A stretch of 64,000 bases of DNA from Ophiobolus disseminans (GCA_010093685.1 MU006226.1:818964-882963); one strand, 5' to 3'; positions 35,596 to 47,602 are shown, counted from the first letter of the stretch. Notes: generated by a model from the letters alone, not told the origin. Translations and numbers: made by a program.

Positions 35596-38500
35596 TCTTA
35601 CTACACAGTAGAAATACACTGTGCACGGGCAGTCAGCGCGAATATTCTCGCATCTCTACGTGTGTGGGGTGCGGGCGGTGAGGAGGTGCGGTGCAGGACA
35701 TCTGACGGCCCCGGCATGCTTCAGGGCAGACATTGGGACACACGATGGGGAGGAGCGACCTACACAGTAACTCTTACACGGGGCAAATGCCCTCTCTGCC
35801 TCTGGCGGTGCGGAACTCGAAGGGAAAGACGTCGCTGGAGGTCGAACAGAGGTGTCTGGCTGACGAGGGTTGGTTGGAGGAGCGGTTACTAGTGCTGTTC
35901 GTGACACACTTCGGTCCCTGCGCCAGGCCCGCGCGACTATCGAGGCCTAATTTGGGCGCAGGAAGGAAGAGACGAACGCGAAGAGACTTGAACGGGAACC
36001 GTCTTCGAAAGCCTCTGGTCCCTGCGTTCAGATTCACGGATATGTACAGAGTGGGTGGAGGGTGACGCTTCGGCGGCCGCAGTAGAAGATGGACCCTTTG
36101 CCGCTAAGCATGCAGCCACCAAGGGTTCGATGGTCGAGTCCGCCATTGCGCTCTTCCATGTCCACATATGGCACAGCCTGGCCGAGTGCTGCCTCGAGGT
36201 TGCCGTGCGTGGATACACGCGTCGATTGATTTGCATGATTTGGATGCCTTGTCTCCTGGTTGGGGAGCATGCGCGCTTGCAGCTTTACATCCTGACCAAC
36301 GCCTACCCAGTGACCTTCGCCACTCCTCAAGATTCGAAGAGACCGCGCCCCTCGAAGCACTTGCCTCCACTCAGCGAGCTGTCCGACCGAGTCTGAACAG
36401 GTCCACGCGCTGCTCTGCGCCTAAGTGCGCGGCTACCGTGGTATCCAAGGTCCTGACAGGCGACTTCTAGACCTCAGGGGACATTGAGCATTGCCGGCGA
36501 ATGGTTGGTTTCCTGCAAGGCTTACATCATTCAGCAGATTGTTCTGTCCAAACCACGCTGGATCGGCAGCGTCTGGGCAGCCGATGAGGGGCATCCTGCT
36601 CCACGGCCGGTGCTGCGACCATCCAGCGGGGCAGTTCTTCTCTCTCCCACGCCGGTGCATGCCGCTTCAATTGACTCGAGTCCATCGTATATGGGACGTT
36701 GTTGAGCCGCATGGAGTGGTGTCTTGCTTCCTCGTCTCTTCCAGATGTCATTGCTGTGCTGATGCAGCTTCGACACCACACTGTGCTGTAAGCCGTGACC
36801 GTATATCAGCGACTTTGCCTCATGCCTCAGTTGCCGTCCTCATCTTTGAACCGCCGCCCCTCGCGCGCATCCCACGGCAACCTCGCAGACGGGGCTAGCT
36901 AGCGAGGTACTGCTGCACGTTCACCGCCTCCGAAGCTCGAAACGGCCGTGCTAGTATCGCGAAAGGCAAAGCCGATGCAGCATAGCGACGTTTCAGCCTT
37001 CCCCGCACTTGCCAATCGGATGAGGGCAGGGCCTAAGTCCGTGCCAACTGAGGGAAGACGACGGGACGAGATGGCGCAATACCGGTGCAGACGAGACGCT
37101 TGAGCGTTGAGGCGTTGAGATCATTCGAATTGCATTGCGCCTGCACCTTTGTGTCTGCATCACAGGTGTTGGAATAACTCTCAGAATCGCTCCTTCCTCG
37201 GTGTAAAACAGCCGTCCAATCGTGTCGCGATACCGGCTTCCTGGCACTTCCGCCCACAGAAGCAATGCCAACTGCACCCAGATCACATCGGCGGGTCCAG
37301 TTCCCATTCGTACCCGGATCAGACGCCCCGCATTGCGGCTTCAGAACATCATGCAAGCTGCCACCGACAGCGCGACGGTAACGTGCGTTGGCAACGTGGC
37401 ATCCTTTCTCGTTGTGACCGACCTCGGCAGAGGGGAAGATCATCGCCATCAGCCTGTACAAGAAGATGGGTAAAGGTCCCGAAAGCAATCACCGCAAAGG
37501 ATGAGGAAATAGAGTGGCCTAGTGGTTCAGTATCTTGCAACGATCAAGGATCAGTGCTGCTGATACAATCGTGAGGACCTCCCAACAAGATGTGCATACT
37601 TGATTGAAGCTAGGTACAATCATTGTCGTTTGACAGATCTCTCTTCCTTTCTCTGCTCGCCTTCGTCATTATCAAGCTCTCCCCAATTGCAATTGCATAT
37701 TCGTCTCCAGACTTGTTGTAGCCGATGCTGCATTAGATAGGAATATCGTCCTTCTTTCACAGAGTCGTTGGGGTGGAGAGTTCGTGCATCGCCACCGCAT
37801 GCCGTTGAAGAGTGGAGGAAGTACGAGGTAAGAAAGGCAAGAGATTGATGTCGAGCTTGCTACTAGTAGGTGCGCCTCTTTTCAACATTCGACTCGGGTG
37901 CCTTTTATATCCTTGCGCAAAGCTGAACTTTATGTTCCTAAACCTTCTTTCGCAATGTGCTCCTCCTTCAACAGCCACTGATGAAGTAGATATTGACCGG
38001 CAGAAAGAAAGTGCAGTTACTCTTCAGGACAACCAGATGGCCTTTTTCAAACGAGGATACTGAGTACACCAATGCGTGTGGAAAGGTAGAAGTCATCATG
38101 TATGGATCTCATAAGAATTTCATCGCCAAATCCACTCCATCTTCAGTGAAAATTGTCCTCATCTCTTCACATAGTCTGAAACAACATAACGGCATTGACC
38201 GCAGCACTTGTTTCCTCGCAGCTCGTACACGATGTCGTTATCTTGCGTCAACTGCAAGGCAAACCTAAAAGTCGTGTTCAATCACATCTTCTCACCTGAT
38301 TGGCCACGTACCTGCATCACCATGCCGTCCGCACCTTCCTAAACCACCATGTCGCACTGCCGATTCCCATCTCTTCCTACCTTGGCAAAACAAGCCACCG
38401 ACATCTTCAATCCGCCTTCCTTCCGAACGCATCGCTCCTTCCGAGAAAACCCTCCACCATTTCCGCCACTATCGGTCGTGCCAAGCTGTGTTCATTGCAA

Positions 38501-38845
38501 AGAAGACACGAATCGCGTGAAAGAAGACACGGGAGTGGCATTGTCGCTCGCGAATCGCTCGATGAGGCAAGGAGCTGCAGCGGCCACTGTGGATCGTGGG
38601 CGAATGATAAGAGTTTTGGGTTCATTTGGATAATGCTTGGCACGCATGCTGGGGTGCACGATGATGCGTGGATCACGAATCTTGCGGAGTTGGAGGGTGG
38701 GCCGATGAGATACGCGGAAGCAAGTGTACGGCTTCCAGGGTCATGCGAAGAGGGGGATGCCGCATATAAAGCCCCCTGTATCCATGTTGTGATTGTAAGA
38801 CTGCAGCTGACTTCCCACTAAACTCCCAGCCCCAGACAATTCGAG
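35596..38845. other. long intergenic stretch, no gene recognised
   Basis: This stretch has many short frames on both strands, including a 151-codon minus-strand frame near 37,033-37,488, with no recognisable domain. The right end carries the promoter of the aminopeptidase gene. A tRNA A-box-like GTGGCCTAGTGGTTCAGT near 37,510 lacks a partner B box or stems. Confidence 0.5.
38765..38770 (+). promoter_or_regulatory. TATA box of the M28 aminopeptidase gene
   Basis: TATAAA within GCATATAAAGCCC, 81 bases before the ATG at 38846. Assignment is by position. Confidence 0.6.
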
Positions 38846-40591
38846 ATGAAGTACTCAATTGCTATTGGCGCACTTGCTGCCACTGCTTCAGCTACAGCGG
38901 GCATGAAGAAGCACATTCGGCAATATGGATACCCTACGACTAAGCCAGTTGTGAATGCTGTGCGACTTGCCATCTTACCAAATAGCCACCTCATTGCTGA
39001 CATCTCCCAGACGCTCCTCAAGGCCGACATCACAATTGAGAATCTGCTTGCCGGGTCGAAACAACTCGAAGACTTTGCATATGCGTCCGAAGAGCGAAAC
39101 AGGTTGATCGGCAGCCCAGGACACAACGACACTATCTACTGGATTAAGGACACACTCGAGTCGCTTGATGGATACTACAATGTCTCGCTGCAAGAGTTCT
39201 TCACAGTTGCCCAGCTCAGTGGACAGATCAATTCGTTCCTTGTGGGTGGCGCTGTTCCACCCAACGGCTCATTCCTGCTATTCGACTATTCGCCGTCTGG
39301 AAATGTCACTGCTCCTTTGGCCGTTGTCAGCAACCTTGGGTGTAATGCGGTAAGGGAAACATCAGATCTTTTGGTTGAGCTTAAATTGACACAAACAGAC
39401 CGATTACCCAGCGGGAGTCTCCGGCAACATTGCTCTCATTTCCCGTGGTAGCTGCGACTTTGGACTCAAGTCCGCCCTAGCCGGCGCTGCAGGCGCGGTG
39501 GGCGCAGTAATCTACAACAACGCAGCGGGACCACCTCTTCAGGGCACATTAGGTGCTCCTCCTCGTCCTGAAGGCGACTATGTCCCCTCGATCAGCATCA
39601 GTCAGAATTTGGGAGCTGGCTATGTTGCAGCTATTGGCAACGGCACCAACGTAACCGCTACGATTGATGTAACGACCGGTTCGTGAAAGTCGTGTATAAG
39701 TACTAGATTACATACTAACTTTCCACCAAATTAGACATCCGAAACATCTCCACATACAACGTGATTGCCACTACAAACAGCGGCGATCAGTTGAACAAGC
39801 TCGCTCTTGGAGCTCATACTGATTCCGTTGCCGCCGGCCCTGGAATCAATGACGATGGCTCTGGTACCGTGGGTATTCTGGAGGTAGCCAAGGCGCTTTC
39901 TAAGTACACGATCACAAATGCAGTGACCTTTGGCTTTTGGGCAGCTGAAGAGGAGGGTCTATTGGGTTCTACCTACTACGTCGAGAATCTGCCAGCGGCC
40001 GAGGCAGCAAAGATCCGCGCATATCTGAACTTCGATATGGTAAGCAATGGCGAGCTCTAGGCGAAGACGCAATACTGACATCCATAGATCGCATCACCCA
40101 ACTACATCAATGCTATCTACGATGGAGACGGTAGCTCATTCAACCTAAGCGGCCCAGCCGGCAGCGCCGAGATCGAGACTTTCTTCGAGGACTACTTCAC
40201 CGGCGCAGGCGCAAACTTCACCGCCACGGCCTTCGACGGCCGATCCGACTATGGTCCCTTCCTCGACGTCGGCATCCCCTCCGGCGGCCTGTTCACTGGT
40301 GCCGAGGAGCTCAAGACTGAGGAAGAAGCCCTGCTCTTCGGCGGAACTGCAGGTGTCGCTCTCGACCAGTGCTACCATGCTGCATGCGATAACGTCACGA
40401 ACTTGAATGTCGAGGCATTCGAATTGCATGCTAAGGCCATTGCAGATTCTGTTGCGACATATGCGTTGTCGTGGGATGGGTTTCCGGCGAGGAATACGAC
40501 GACTGCGAAGAGGAGTGTGGTTAAGCCAAGGAGGACTGTTCAGAATACACATCGCCGGAAGAGTAAGCGCGCTCCGTTGGCGAAGAAGTAG
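38846..40591 (+). CDS. secreted M28-family aminopeptidase (LAP2-like) with PA domain
   Basis: Secreted zinc aminopeptidase releasing N-terminal residues from peptides. Exons 38846-38959, 39011-39349, 39399-39678, 39735-40039 and 40088-40591 give 513 residues. The first intron (51 nt, GTGCGA donor) is in phase, so retaining it would add 17 residues (VRLAILPNSHLIADISQ); removing it restores the usual KPVV...LL...LE start. A signal peptide is followed by a protease-associated domain (about 135-230, ISRGSCDFGLKSALAGAAGA). The di-zinc site is complete: His272 and Asp284 (GAHTDS, NDDGSG), Glu316/317 (WAAEEEG), Asp345 (YLNFDM) and His443 (CYHAACDN). N-glycosylation sequons are frequent. The C-terminus is unusually basic (RRKSKRAPLAKK). 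Family certain. Confidence 0.94.
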
Positions 40592-40636
40592 AGTAGAAGC
40601 TCTTTGAATGTCACAGGCTTATGATACATCGCTCTG

Positions 40637-42219
40637 CTACAAAGGCAGCTCCCACTCTCCCGCATTCAAAGGCTTCGCCAAACTACTCGCATCTCTCTTA
40701 ATGAACTTCCCATACCCCTTCTTCCCCAACAATCCCCCATTCTCCCTATCCCACACAATCTTACCCCTCAGCACCGTCCACCGCGGCCACTGCTTCAACA
40801 CCCTGCCCTCGAAAGGCGTGTAATCGACATCATGATGCAGCATGTCGTTCGTAAGTGCAAACTCTTCCATCTTTCCCTCCGGATACCAAATATTCAGATC
40901 CGCATCGCTCTCCCCCTCCACCAATCCACCCTTGAGCGGATACAATCCATACAACTTCGCCGGATTAGTAGACGTTACCTCCACGAACTTAGTCAACTCA
41001 AGCCGATTCTCAGATAGCGTGAGCGGCAAACGCGTCTCGATCCCGGGACACCCGTTGGGTATGTACTTGAAATGCCCCAGCGGAAACTCTTCATTGACAC
41101 TACTCTTCTTCCCCGTCTCCGCATCGTCGTACCGAAACGGGCAGTGGTCTGACGAGAGAATCGTGAATGTGCCATCGGCCAAGCCGGCCCAGATTGCGTC
41201 GCAATCAGAGTCGCTGGACCGTGGAGGCGGACTGCAAACGCACTTCGCGCCCTCGAAGCCCGGTTGGTCGAGATCCATTTTCGTGAGGAAGAGGTACTGC
41301 GGACACGTTTCGGCGAAGATGGGGAGGCCGCGGTCCTGCGCGGCGCGGATGTGTGCCGCTGCTTGGGGTGTGGATACGTGCACGATCAGGATCGGGGTGT
41401 CCATGAATTCGCTCAAGCTGATGGCGCGGTATGTAGCTTCGATTTCCGCGACGGCGGGGTGGCTGGGGCCGTGGTACTTTGGGGCGAATAACTTGCGCTT
41501 TTCGAGTTGTGTGGTCATCCAGCTTATGATGTGGTTGTTTTCGGCGTGAATCATGGTTGTTATGCCTTGTTTGCGCGCTTCGAGGAGCACGTCGAGGATT
41601 TGGCCGTCGTGGAGTTGGAGGGCTTCGTAGGTCATGTATATCTTGAGGGAGGAGATGCCTTCTTCGCGCAGCGTTTTGAACTCTGACAGCGCTTTCTCGG
41701 AAGGGTTACCAACAAGCAGGTGGAATGAGTAGTCAATGTAGCAGTTGTGTTTTGCGCGGGCGTGAGTTGCAGAGAGGGTGTCAAGGAGGGTATCTTCGTT
41801 CTTCTTTTGGGGGGCAAATGTGACCATTGTGGTTGTACCTCCGCATACTGCGGAGCGTGAGCCGGTCTCGTAGTTGTCCGCTGTTGAACCTTTGCCAAAA
41901 AGAGGTGGCTCTGTATTTGCAGTCAGATATGCTTTACATCACGTGTTTTTGGCATGTATGCTTGCCTTGGAGATGGACATGGGCATCTACACCACCTGGC
42001 TGGGAGTCTGTTAGTGATGACGATGGTTGTTGCTAGGACTAAACATACCATAACATAGCCACCTTCAGCATCGATCGTCTTTAATGCTTTTGCATCGTGA
42101 AGACCTCCTCTTGCCACGATTTTCGCGATTCTCTCATCTTTAATGGCGATGTCCCACTCTTGAATCTCGGTGTCTGTGACAACGGTTCCATTGACGACAA
42201 CTAGGTCATATTCTACCAT
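40637..42219 (-). CDS. pyd2: dihydropyrimidinase / hydantoinase-family cyclic amidohydrolase
   Basis: Opens the ring of 5,6-dihydrouracil/dihydrothymine (or hydantoins) to N-carbamoyl amino acids. Exons 42219-42049, 41999-41966 and 41910-40637 give 492 residues. The second intron (41965-41911) has a GC donor (CAAG|GCAAGC) and a TACAG acceptor, the only way to keep HVHLQEPPLFGKG in phase. The binuclear metal set is intact: His64/His66 (DAHVHL), the carboxylatable Lys158 (SSLKIYMTY), His190 (MIHAENNH), His246 (LIVHVST) and an Asp in SSDHCPF, the last motif favouring dihydropyrimidinase over allantoinase. The gene diverges from a beta-ureidopropionase-like gene that would use its product. No signal peptide, so probably cytosolic. 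Family certain; exact substrate inferred from the partner. Confidence 0.92.
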
Positions 42220-42360
42220 ATTGTCTTAATCCTTGAAGTAGTCGTGATCACTCGATCCTGCTCTTCGTGTAGCGGTTCCAAAGATCTCAAAATCCATCAT
42301 GACGGCTGTCATGACTGACAGTGGTGGTCGAAGGAGCGCTAGACTCGGTTGGTGGCTTTG

Positions 42361-42608
42361 CTATCGATATCGCGACCCCTCAATCAGCGCCTTCCGCGGC
42401 AACACGTCACAGCTAGCGGACGCTTATCAACGACCACATTAATCCGTGTCAGGAATGTCGGAAAGTATGAGCGCTCTGTACAGTCATCGTACGCTGTAAT
42501 GTGCTGTCAAGGGATTGACGCGTTAGCCGACGGGAAACGCGTCACACACTTGTTGTCCACCATGAGGCATCCTGATATCTCAGCCTGATGCAACTCATGT
42601 ACTTATCA
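42361..42608. promoter_or_regulatory. GATA-type sites in the shared divergent promoter
   Basis: Three HGATAR sites on the minus strand lie between the divergent pair: CGATAG at 42366-42361, TGATAA at 42429-42424 and TGATAA at 42608-42603. HGATAR is the site of AreA/Nit2 GATA factors that derepress nitrogen-scavenging genes. The motif is short and can occur by chance; the link to nitrogen control is inference supported by pathway. Confidence 0.45.
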
Positions 42609-42610
42609 CA

Positions 42611-43942
42611 ATGGCGTCTGAGCAGCTAAAAGTCAATGGCGATAGGCTCAATACCACACTCCAGAGTACCTGCTCACGCTGGGGGGCTTTGGCGACCGGC
42701 ACGGGCATGTGTCGCCTCACACTTACTCAAGAAGATAAAGATATACGCGACTGGCTGGTAGCAGAATGCAAAAGTATAGGATGTGAGGTCAAGGTTGATC
42801 AGATGGGAAACATCTTCGCTGTACGCCCCGGTACGGCGAAGAACCGAAAGCCTATTGCTATGGGCAGCCATATGGACACGCAGCCAGCTGGTGGACGGTA
42901 AGATCCGAACCGAGACCGGACGACATCTCACTAATGCGTGTATAGGTACGACGGTATCCTCGGCGTTCAAGCAGCCCTCGAAGTCCTGCGTAGCCTCCAC
43001 GAAAACCATATCGAAACCCACTGTCCGATCGCTCTAATCGACTGGACTAATGAGGAAGGTGCGCGCTTTCCGGGCGCTATGATGGCTTCAGGGGTGTGGT
43101 CGACGAAAAGCAGCACACCACTAGAAGCTTGCTGGGCAACACAAGACAAGGACAAAGTGCATATGAAGGATGCCCTACAGGAGATTGGCTATCTAGGCGA
43201 AACACCGTGCAACCATCGCGAGAACGGGCTGGAATGCCATTTCGAGCTTCATATAGAGCAAGGCCCAATACTGGAGAAAGAGGACAAGAGCGTGGGCGTG
43301 GTGACGTCTGTGCAGAGTATGAAGTGGTTCGCCATAAGAGTTGAGGGCGTGGAAGGCCACTCAGGAACAACGCCTATGCCCAGTCGCGCAGATGCGCTTG
43401 TCACGGCATCACGGCTCATCACCGCCGTACGCGACTCTGCTTTTCAGACTGCGCTAGGTGTGGCGACTGTGGGCGTTATCAGCTGTGATACTTCGAGTCA
43501 AGCCACCATACCTGCAGGAGTCAACTTCATCATCGATATTCGCTGCTCAACAGATGCGATGGTAGAGCAGCTTTCGACGCACACATTCGCCGCCTTCGAC
43601 GACATCATTGCCCAGGAAAAGAACGGTACTTCGTACCGTATCGAGCGGTCATGGGGTTTGCCAGAGTCCATCTTTCATCCACGCTGCATCGAGGCTGTGC
43701 GTGTCTCAGCCATCAGTCAAGTCGGCAAAGGTCAAGTCATGGAGATGAAGAGCCGCGCAGGGCACGACAGCGCATGGACTAGCAAAGTATGCCCGACCAG
43801 CATGATATTTGTTCCAAGCAAAGACGGTATCAGCCACAACCCCGGCGAATACACGAGTCCAACGCACTGTTCGTTGGGGGCGCAGATTCTACTGGATACC
43901 GTGCTGCACTATGATGCCAAAGTCAAAAGTGAAGACTTTTGA
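42611..43942 (+). CDS. pyd3: beta-ureidopropionase / N-carbamoyl-amino-acid amidohydrolase (M20 family)
   Basis: Hydrolyses N-carbamoyl-beta-alanine (or another N-carbamoyl amino acid) to the amino acid, CO2 and ammonia, the last step of reductive pyrimidine breakdown. Exons 42611-42897 and 42946-43942 give 427 residues. M20 di-metal motifs are GSHMDTQPAGGRYDG (His, Asp), the Glu pair in DWTNEEGARF, a His in ELHIEQGPILE and a His in SRAGHDSAW. A dimerisation (lid) domain follows VEGVEGHSGTTPMPSRADA. The fungal beta-alanine synthase Pyd3 of Lachancea kluyveri belongs to this same family. It is head-to-head with the dihydropyrimidinase gene across 391 bases. Allantoate amidohydrolase is an alternative in the same family; the partner gene argues for ureidopropionase. 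Confidence 0.92.
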
Positions 43943-45075
43943 CCTGAAGGTCCTCCGAGACTCAAGGTCAGGTTTGGACTCGGAGCATCAGAGTGAAGTA
44001 GCCTTGCCACGTAATCAGCCTTGTTTGCTGTCTTCTCTCAAATTCTATTTTTTTCTGAGTTATTTCAGCACTGCAGCGAATAGTGTACGCAGATTAAGCA
44101 TATCGACAACGATCGATATCACCCGCCGGATGTGGCGCGAAGAAAACCCGGGAACCTGAGTCAAGAGGAGGGCTATGGAACAAAGTATATGAGGCTCAAT
44201 CTATGGGCGTCGAGTCGGAGGTGTACCACTTCATTGATGACGTCCCTTTGCGTCACTTCGACACGAGACTTTCAGCGCCTGCGTTATCCGACCATGCGTG
44301 ACCTGCGCTATCTCCGCCGTCGAAAACGTAATTGCTTTTCACGATTGCAAGATTTGTTTAGTTTCATGATGTTTCGAACTGACTGCAATAGTGGACCGGC
44401 TAATAGAACCAGGATGTCGGTTGATTTGTGCAACGCGACAACAACGGACGAACTTTGGCAGCGCTCATACCATTACTGGTTTCTATCGAGAGGGCACATC
44501 GAAGTGTTCTCGTCTGCTGATCTCGAACCCCCTGAGACATCATCATCTTTTAGGTCCGGAATGCACTGCTTACCCACTCGAATCCTATCCTGCAGCGTTA
44601 CAGCAGACCTCATATATCCTCCCCCATATTGCCAGGCAGCATTGCATTCCAAACGGCGCCATGTGACACCCGATCCACACCCGACCCCAGCTACGAGTGC
44701 CGTGCCTAAAGCGGTAAAACCTGGGGTATGCATGCGAATCCTCCGCGAATGGCGGGGATGCATGAAGATTGGGCACGCGCGATGGTCCATTCGCCAAGAA
44801 TGCTTAACCGCTGAATTGCACTCTATCTAAGTGAAGAAGGCGACTGGTCACACTACTTTACCTGGATGGGATAATTGGAAATGGCGATCGGTGGTTGTAC
44901 GGGCCGGAAGAGTACAGGTCGCTGGTAAATTGGACGGACAGCCACCGGGCATGGATACGAGGAGTATAAGAGGCTGGGAGAGATCGTCTGGAAAGGAAGG
45001 TTTTTCAGTAGGACGCAGACCCACTTTGACAATACTCTCGCTACTCTTCGATTCTCACACCATCCAAAAGCCAAC
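43943..45075. other. intergenic, no gene recognised
   Basis: A 232-codon plus-strand frame (44132-44830) opens with GTG, has no domain, and a comparable frame overlaps it on the other strand, so I do not call it. The right end is the promoter of the second LPMO. Confidence 0.5.
44965..44970 (+). promoter_or_regulatory. TATA-like box of the second AA9 gene
   Basis: TATAAG within GGAGTATAAGAGGC lies 111 bases before the ATG at 45076. Assignment is by position. Confidence 0.5.
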
Positions 45076-45818
45076 ATGAAGACCACACTTGTGCTCCTCG
45101 CCGCTGCGGCTTCTGTCTCTGCCCACTCCACATGGCAGGACCTCTGGGTTGGCAGCACGGATAAGAGCACCACGTGTGCCCGTACCGTCAAGGACAACAA
45201 CCCAATTGCCAGTCTTACATCGGCTGACATGTTCTGTGGACGTGGACCTGTTGCGTCTGCTGGTGTATGCGAAGTTGCCGGTACGTACCTGCTCTACCCA
45301 TCTTAAGAGAAACATCACACTAACATGTGATAGCTGGGACTGCTCTCACAGTTGAGATGCACGCCCAACCCGGCGACCGCAAATGCACACAGCCCGCCAT
45401 CGGTGGCAACCACTACGGACCCGTCCTTGTCTACATGGCCAAGGTGGCCGACGCGAAGACCGCTACATCAGGATCATTCTTCAAGGTCGCAGAAGACGGC
45501 TACACCGGAACCACTGCATCGTGGGGTACCGAGATCCTCAACGCCAACTGCGGAAAGCGCGCCTTCACCGTCCCCAAGTCCCTTGCTTCAGGCGACTACC
45601 TCGTCCGCGCTGAGGCTATTGCGCTTCACGCCGGTGCCGGTAACCCCCAGCCTTACGTCACCTGTTTCCAGGTCAAGGTCACTGGCGGCGGCAGCGCAAA
45701 CCCCGCTGGTGTCTCGTTCCCCGGCGCGTACAAGCTCAGCGACACCGTCTTCACCAAGGCGATCTACGACTCGAGCTTCAAGTACGTTTCGCCCGGCCCA
45801 GCTGTCTGGTCTGGTTAA
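45076..45818 (+). CDS. AA9 lytic polysaccharide monooxygenase, single domain
   Basis: Secreted copper monooxygenase acting on polysaccharides. Exons 45076-45280 and 45334-45818 give 229 residues. The signal peptide MKTTLVLLAAAASVSA leaves His17 as the mature N-terminus (HSTWQDLWVG, close to the classic AA9 start). The second copper His is in GGNHYGPVLVYMAKV. The Gln/Tyr pair is in QPYVTCFQVKV. The protein ends at the AA9 core (YVSPGPAVWSG) with no linker, carbohydrate-binding module or C-terminal extension, unlike the LPMO at 24.7 kb. The two AA9 proteins in this window are diverged, not tandem copies. Family certain; regioselectivity and substrate not visible. Confidence 0.95.
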
Positions 45819-46208
45819 GCGGATTGGTTTTGCTCTCGGGAAATACTGTGCGCCTGTGGATGCTTTTGCACCTGGCATGGATTTCGAGGTCCTGGTCTTC
45901 TTTGTAGATAGTTAATATTTTACAAAACAGCATTAGCCTTTAGCATGTATTCGATGTATCATGATTATACCCCTCATTAGATGCGAAATGGTATTTCAAC
46001 CACTTCCAGATGTTTGACCCTTCCTCGGAGGCTGATTTTTGTGATGTTTTGCAGGTGAGATGGAGCTACGGAGGAGCTCGAATATAGGGACGCACCAATG
46101 TGTGGTCAATGTGCTACTATTCACTAGACACTGCAGTAACATATATTCTAGTATAAAGGCTTCATATAAACATTTACAACGTTGTAGGTAACAGTAAACC
46201 GTATTGAA
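45819..46208. other. convergent 3' flanks
   Basis: A short gap between the 3' ends of the plus-strand LPMO gene and the minus-strand DHH gene. It is A/T-rich with no gene. Confidence 0.6.
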
Positions 46209-47602
46209 CTACGCCTTCGCGCTTTTTCCAAAGTAGTTTGCCAATGTGTTCTTCTGCACAGCTTTCTTCTCCTTCGCCTGCTTCTCCTCGGCTTTCTTCT
46301 TCTCCGCTTCGCCAATGCCCATCAACTTCTTGAACTCCTCCCATTCTTGCTTCCCTACAATACCGCCACTAGCTTCTTTGTGACCACGCGCAAAACTCTC
46401 CCCCAGCCTCGTTCTTAGATCTTCATCGCCTGCAACAATGCTCTCGAGCTTCTGAATTATGTCGACCTTCTCCGCGCCCTCTCGAGCTTTCGCAACCTTG
46501 GCAACCCGACATGAGAAGTTCACTAGACCGGGCAAGTATCCTTTATTTGCACACATGACGATCTCTAGTTTTCCGGACTTCAGATGCCCTGCCCAGCGCG
46601 TGGCAATGATGGGATGAATCTGAGCTTCGCTACTGATCGTTAGCAGCGCGATACTTCCGTCTGCAGAGAATTTTGGCGGTGTGTGTGTGCATCGTTCTGT
46701 TTCGCGGCGTACTTCGAAACTTGCGTCTTTCAATTTTTCGTTTTCGAGAATAGAGGCAGGCGATGATACGTTGAGAACGGCATCCCAAGCATCGGACACG
46801 TTATATGCTGGAGATCGTCTTGGCGCGTTGACGAGTGCGACTGCGTCGTTGATGGTTTTCTTGGGGTGTTGTTTGAAGGTTTGCGTCATGTCAGGGAATG
46901 GAGGTTGCCATTTTATAGTTGATCCCAGGTCGCCGTGAGTCCCTAGTGCACACAGCCATGATATTTTGTCGTCCAAATCTTGGTGTAGCGGGAGGCAGAT
47001 GTGGTATGTCAGAAGTGCGCTAGTAGCCACGGGAGGGCAATCATGAGCTGTCACATATTCCGCATTTTCCGGGAAGCCGCCTTCTGAAGCGAAGTGGTGG
47101 TCTATCACGAGGCATGTGTGAGGATGGGATGCGAGAGGTGGTGTTTTTCGGCTTCCTTGGTCGAGGACGAAGATATATGATGGAGCAGTGGCGGATATGG
47201 CGTCACTAGTGGACTCGTCGAAGATGTTGGAGCCTTTTGGTGGGAAGTAGGTCGATATTAGAGAAGGTGGCAGACCGAGTGTGGTCAGACTGTGATGTAG
47301 AATAGACCCAGAGCTCAAGCCGTCAGCATCCTTGTCAGGAAGTATCAAAGTTGGCTTATGGGCTTTGGCACTACAGAATGTGAGCGTACGGCCGAACAAT
47401 GATGCGAAAAATGGTACGTTTACCATTCTTTGATGACCTCCCTTGCTCGATCAATCTGCGCCTTCCTTGCTGGCCATACGATTTCTCCAGCATCATCTTG
47501 TTGAGATGGTGTAAGATGGTACTCTGGGACAATTACTTTGGCTTTCTTCGTCTTCGGAGGCGAGACATCTTTCTCCGCCTTGCGTTTCAATGGGCTCATC
47601 AT
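46209..47602 (-). CDS. DHH/DHHA1 phosphoesterase, RecJ-like, with NLS and PIP-like tail
   Basis: Exons 47602-47424 and 47370-46209 give 446 residues. DHH-domain metal motifs are present in order: LPDKDADGLSSGSIL, FVLDQGS, CLVIDHHFA and LGTHGDLG. A DHHA1-like part follows, with the glycine turn ARGHKEASGGIVG. Families with this layout include RecJ single-strand exonucleases, oligoribonucleases and Cdc45, so a nuclease acting on ssDNA or short RNA is likely. The N-terminus has basic nuclear-import-like clusters (KRK, KTKKAK). The C-terminus is Lys/Glu-rich and ends with KNTLANYFGK, close to a PCNA-interacting (PIP) box with Lys in place of the first Gln. No signal or membrane segment. Family strong; nuclear role and PCNA contact are inferred. 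Confidence 0.88.

Noticed and set aside
37033..37488. 151-codon minus-strand frame in the gap between the Pumilio and aminopeptidase genes
   Set aside because: Other frames on the same strand look equally protein-like, no domain or splicing pattern; not enough to call a gene.
37505..37560. tRNA-like A box GTGGCCTAGTGGTTCAGT
   Set aside because: No T-arm GGTTCRAAYCC and no complementary acceptor stem within 100 bases.
44132..44830. 232-codon plus-strand frame
   Set aside because: Begins at GTG, has no domain, signal peptide or conserved-looking stretch, and competing frames overlap it on the other strand.
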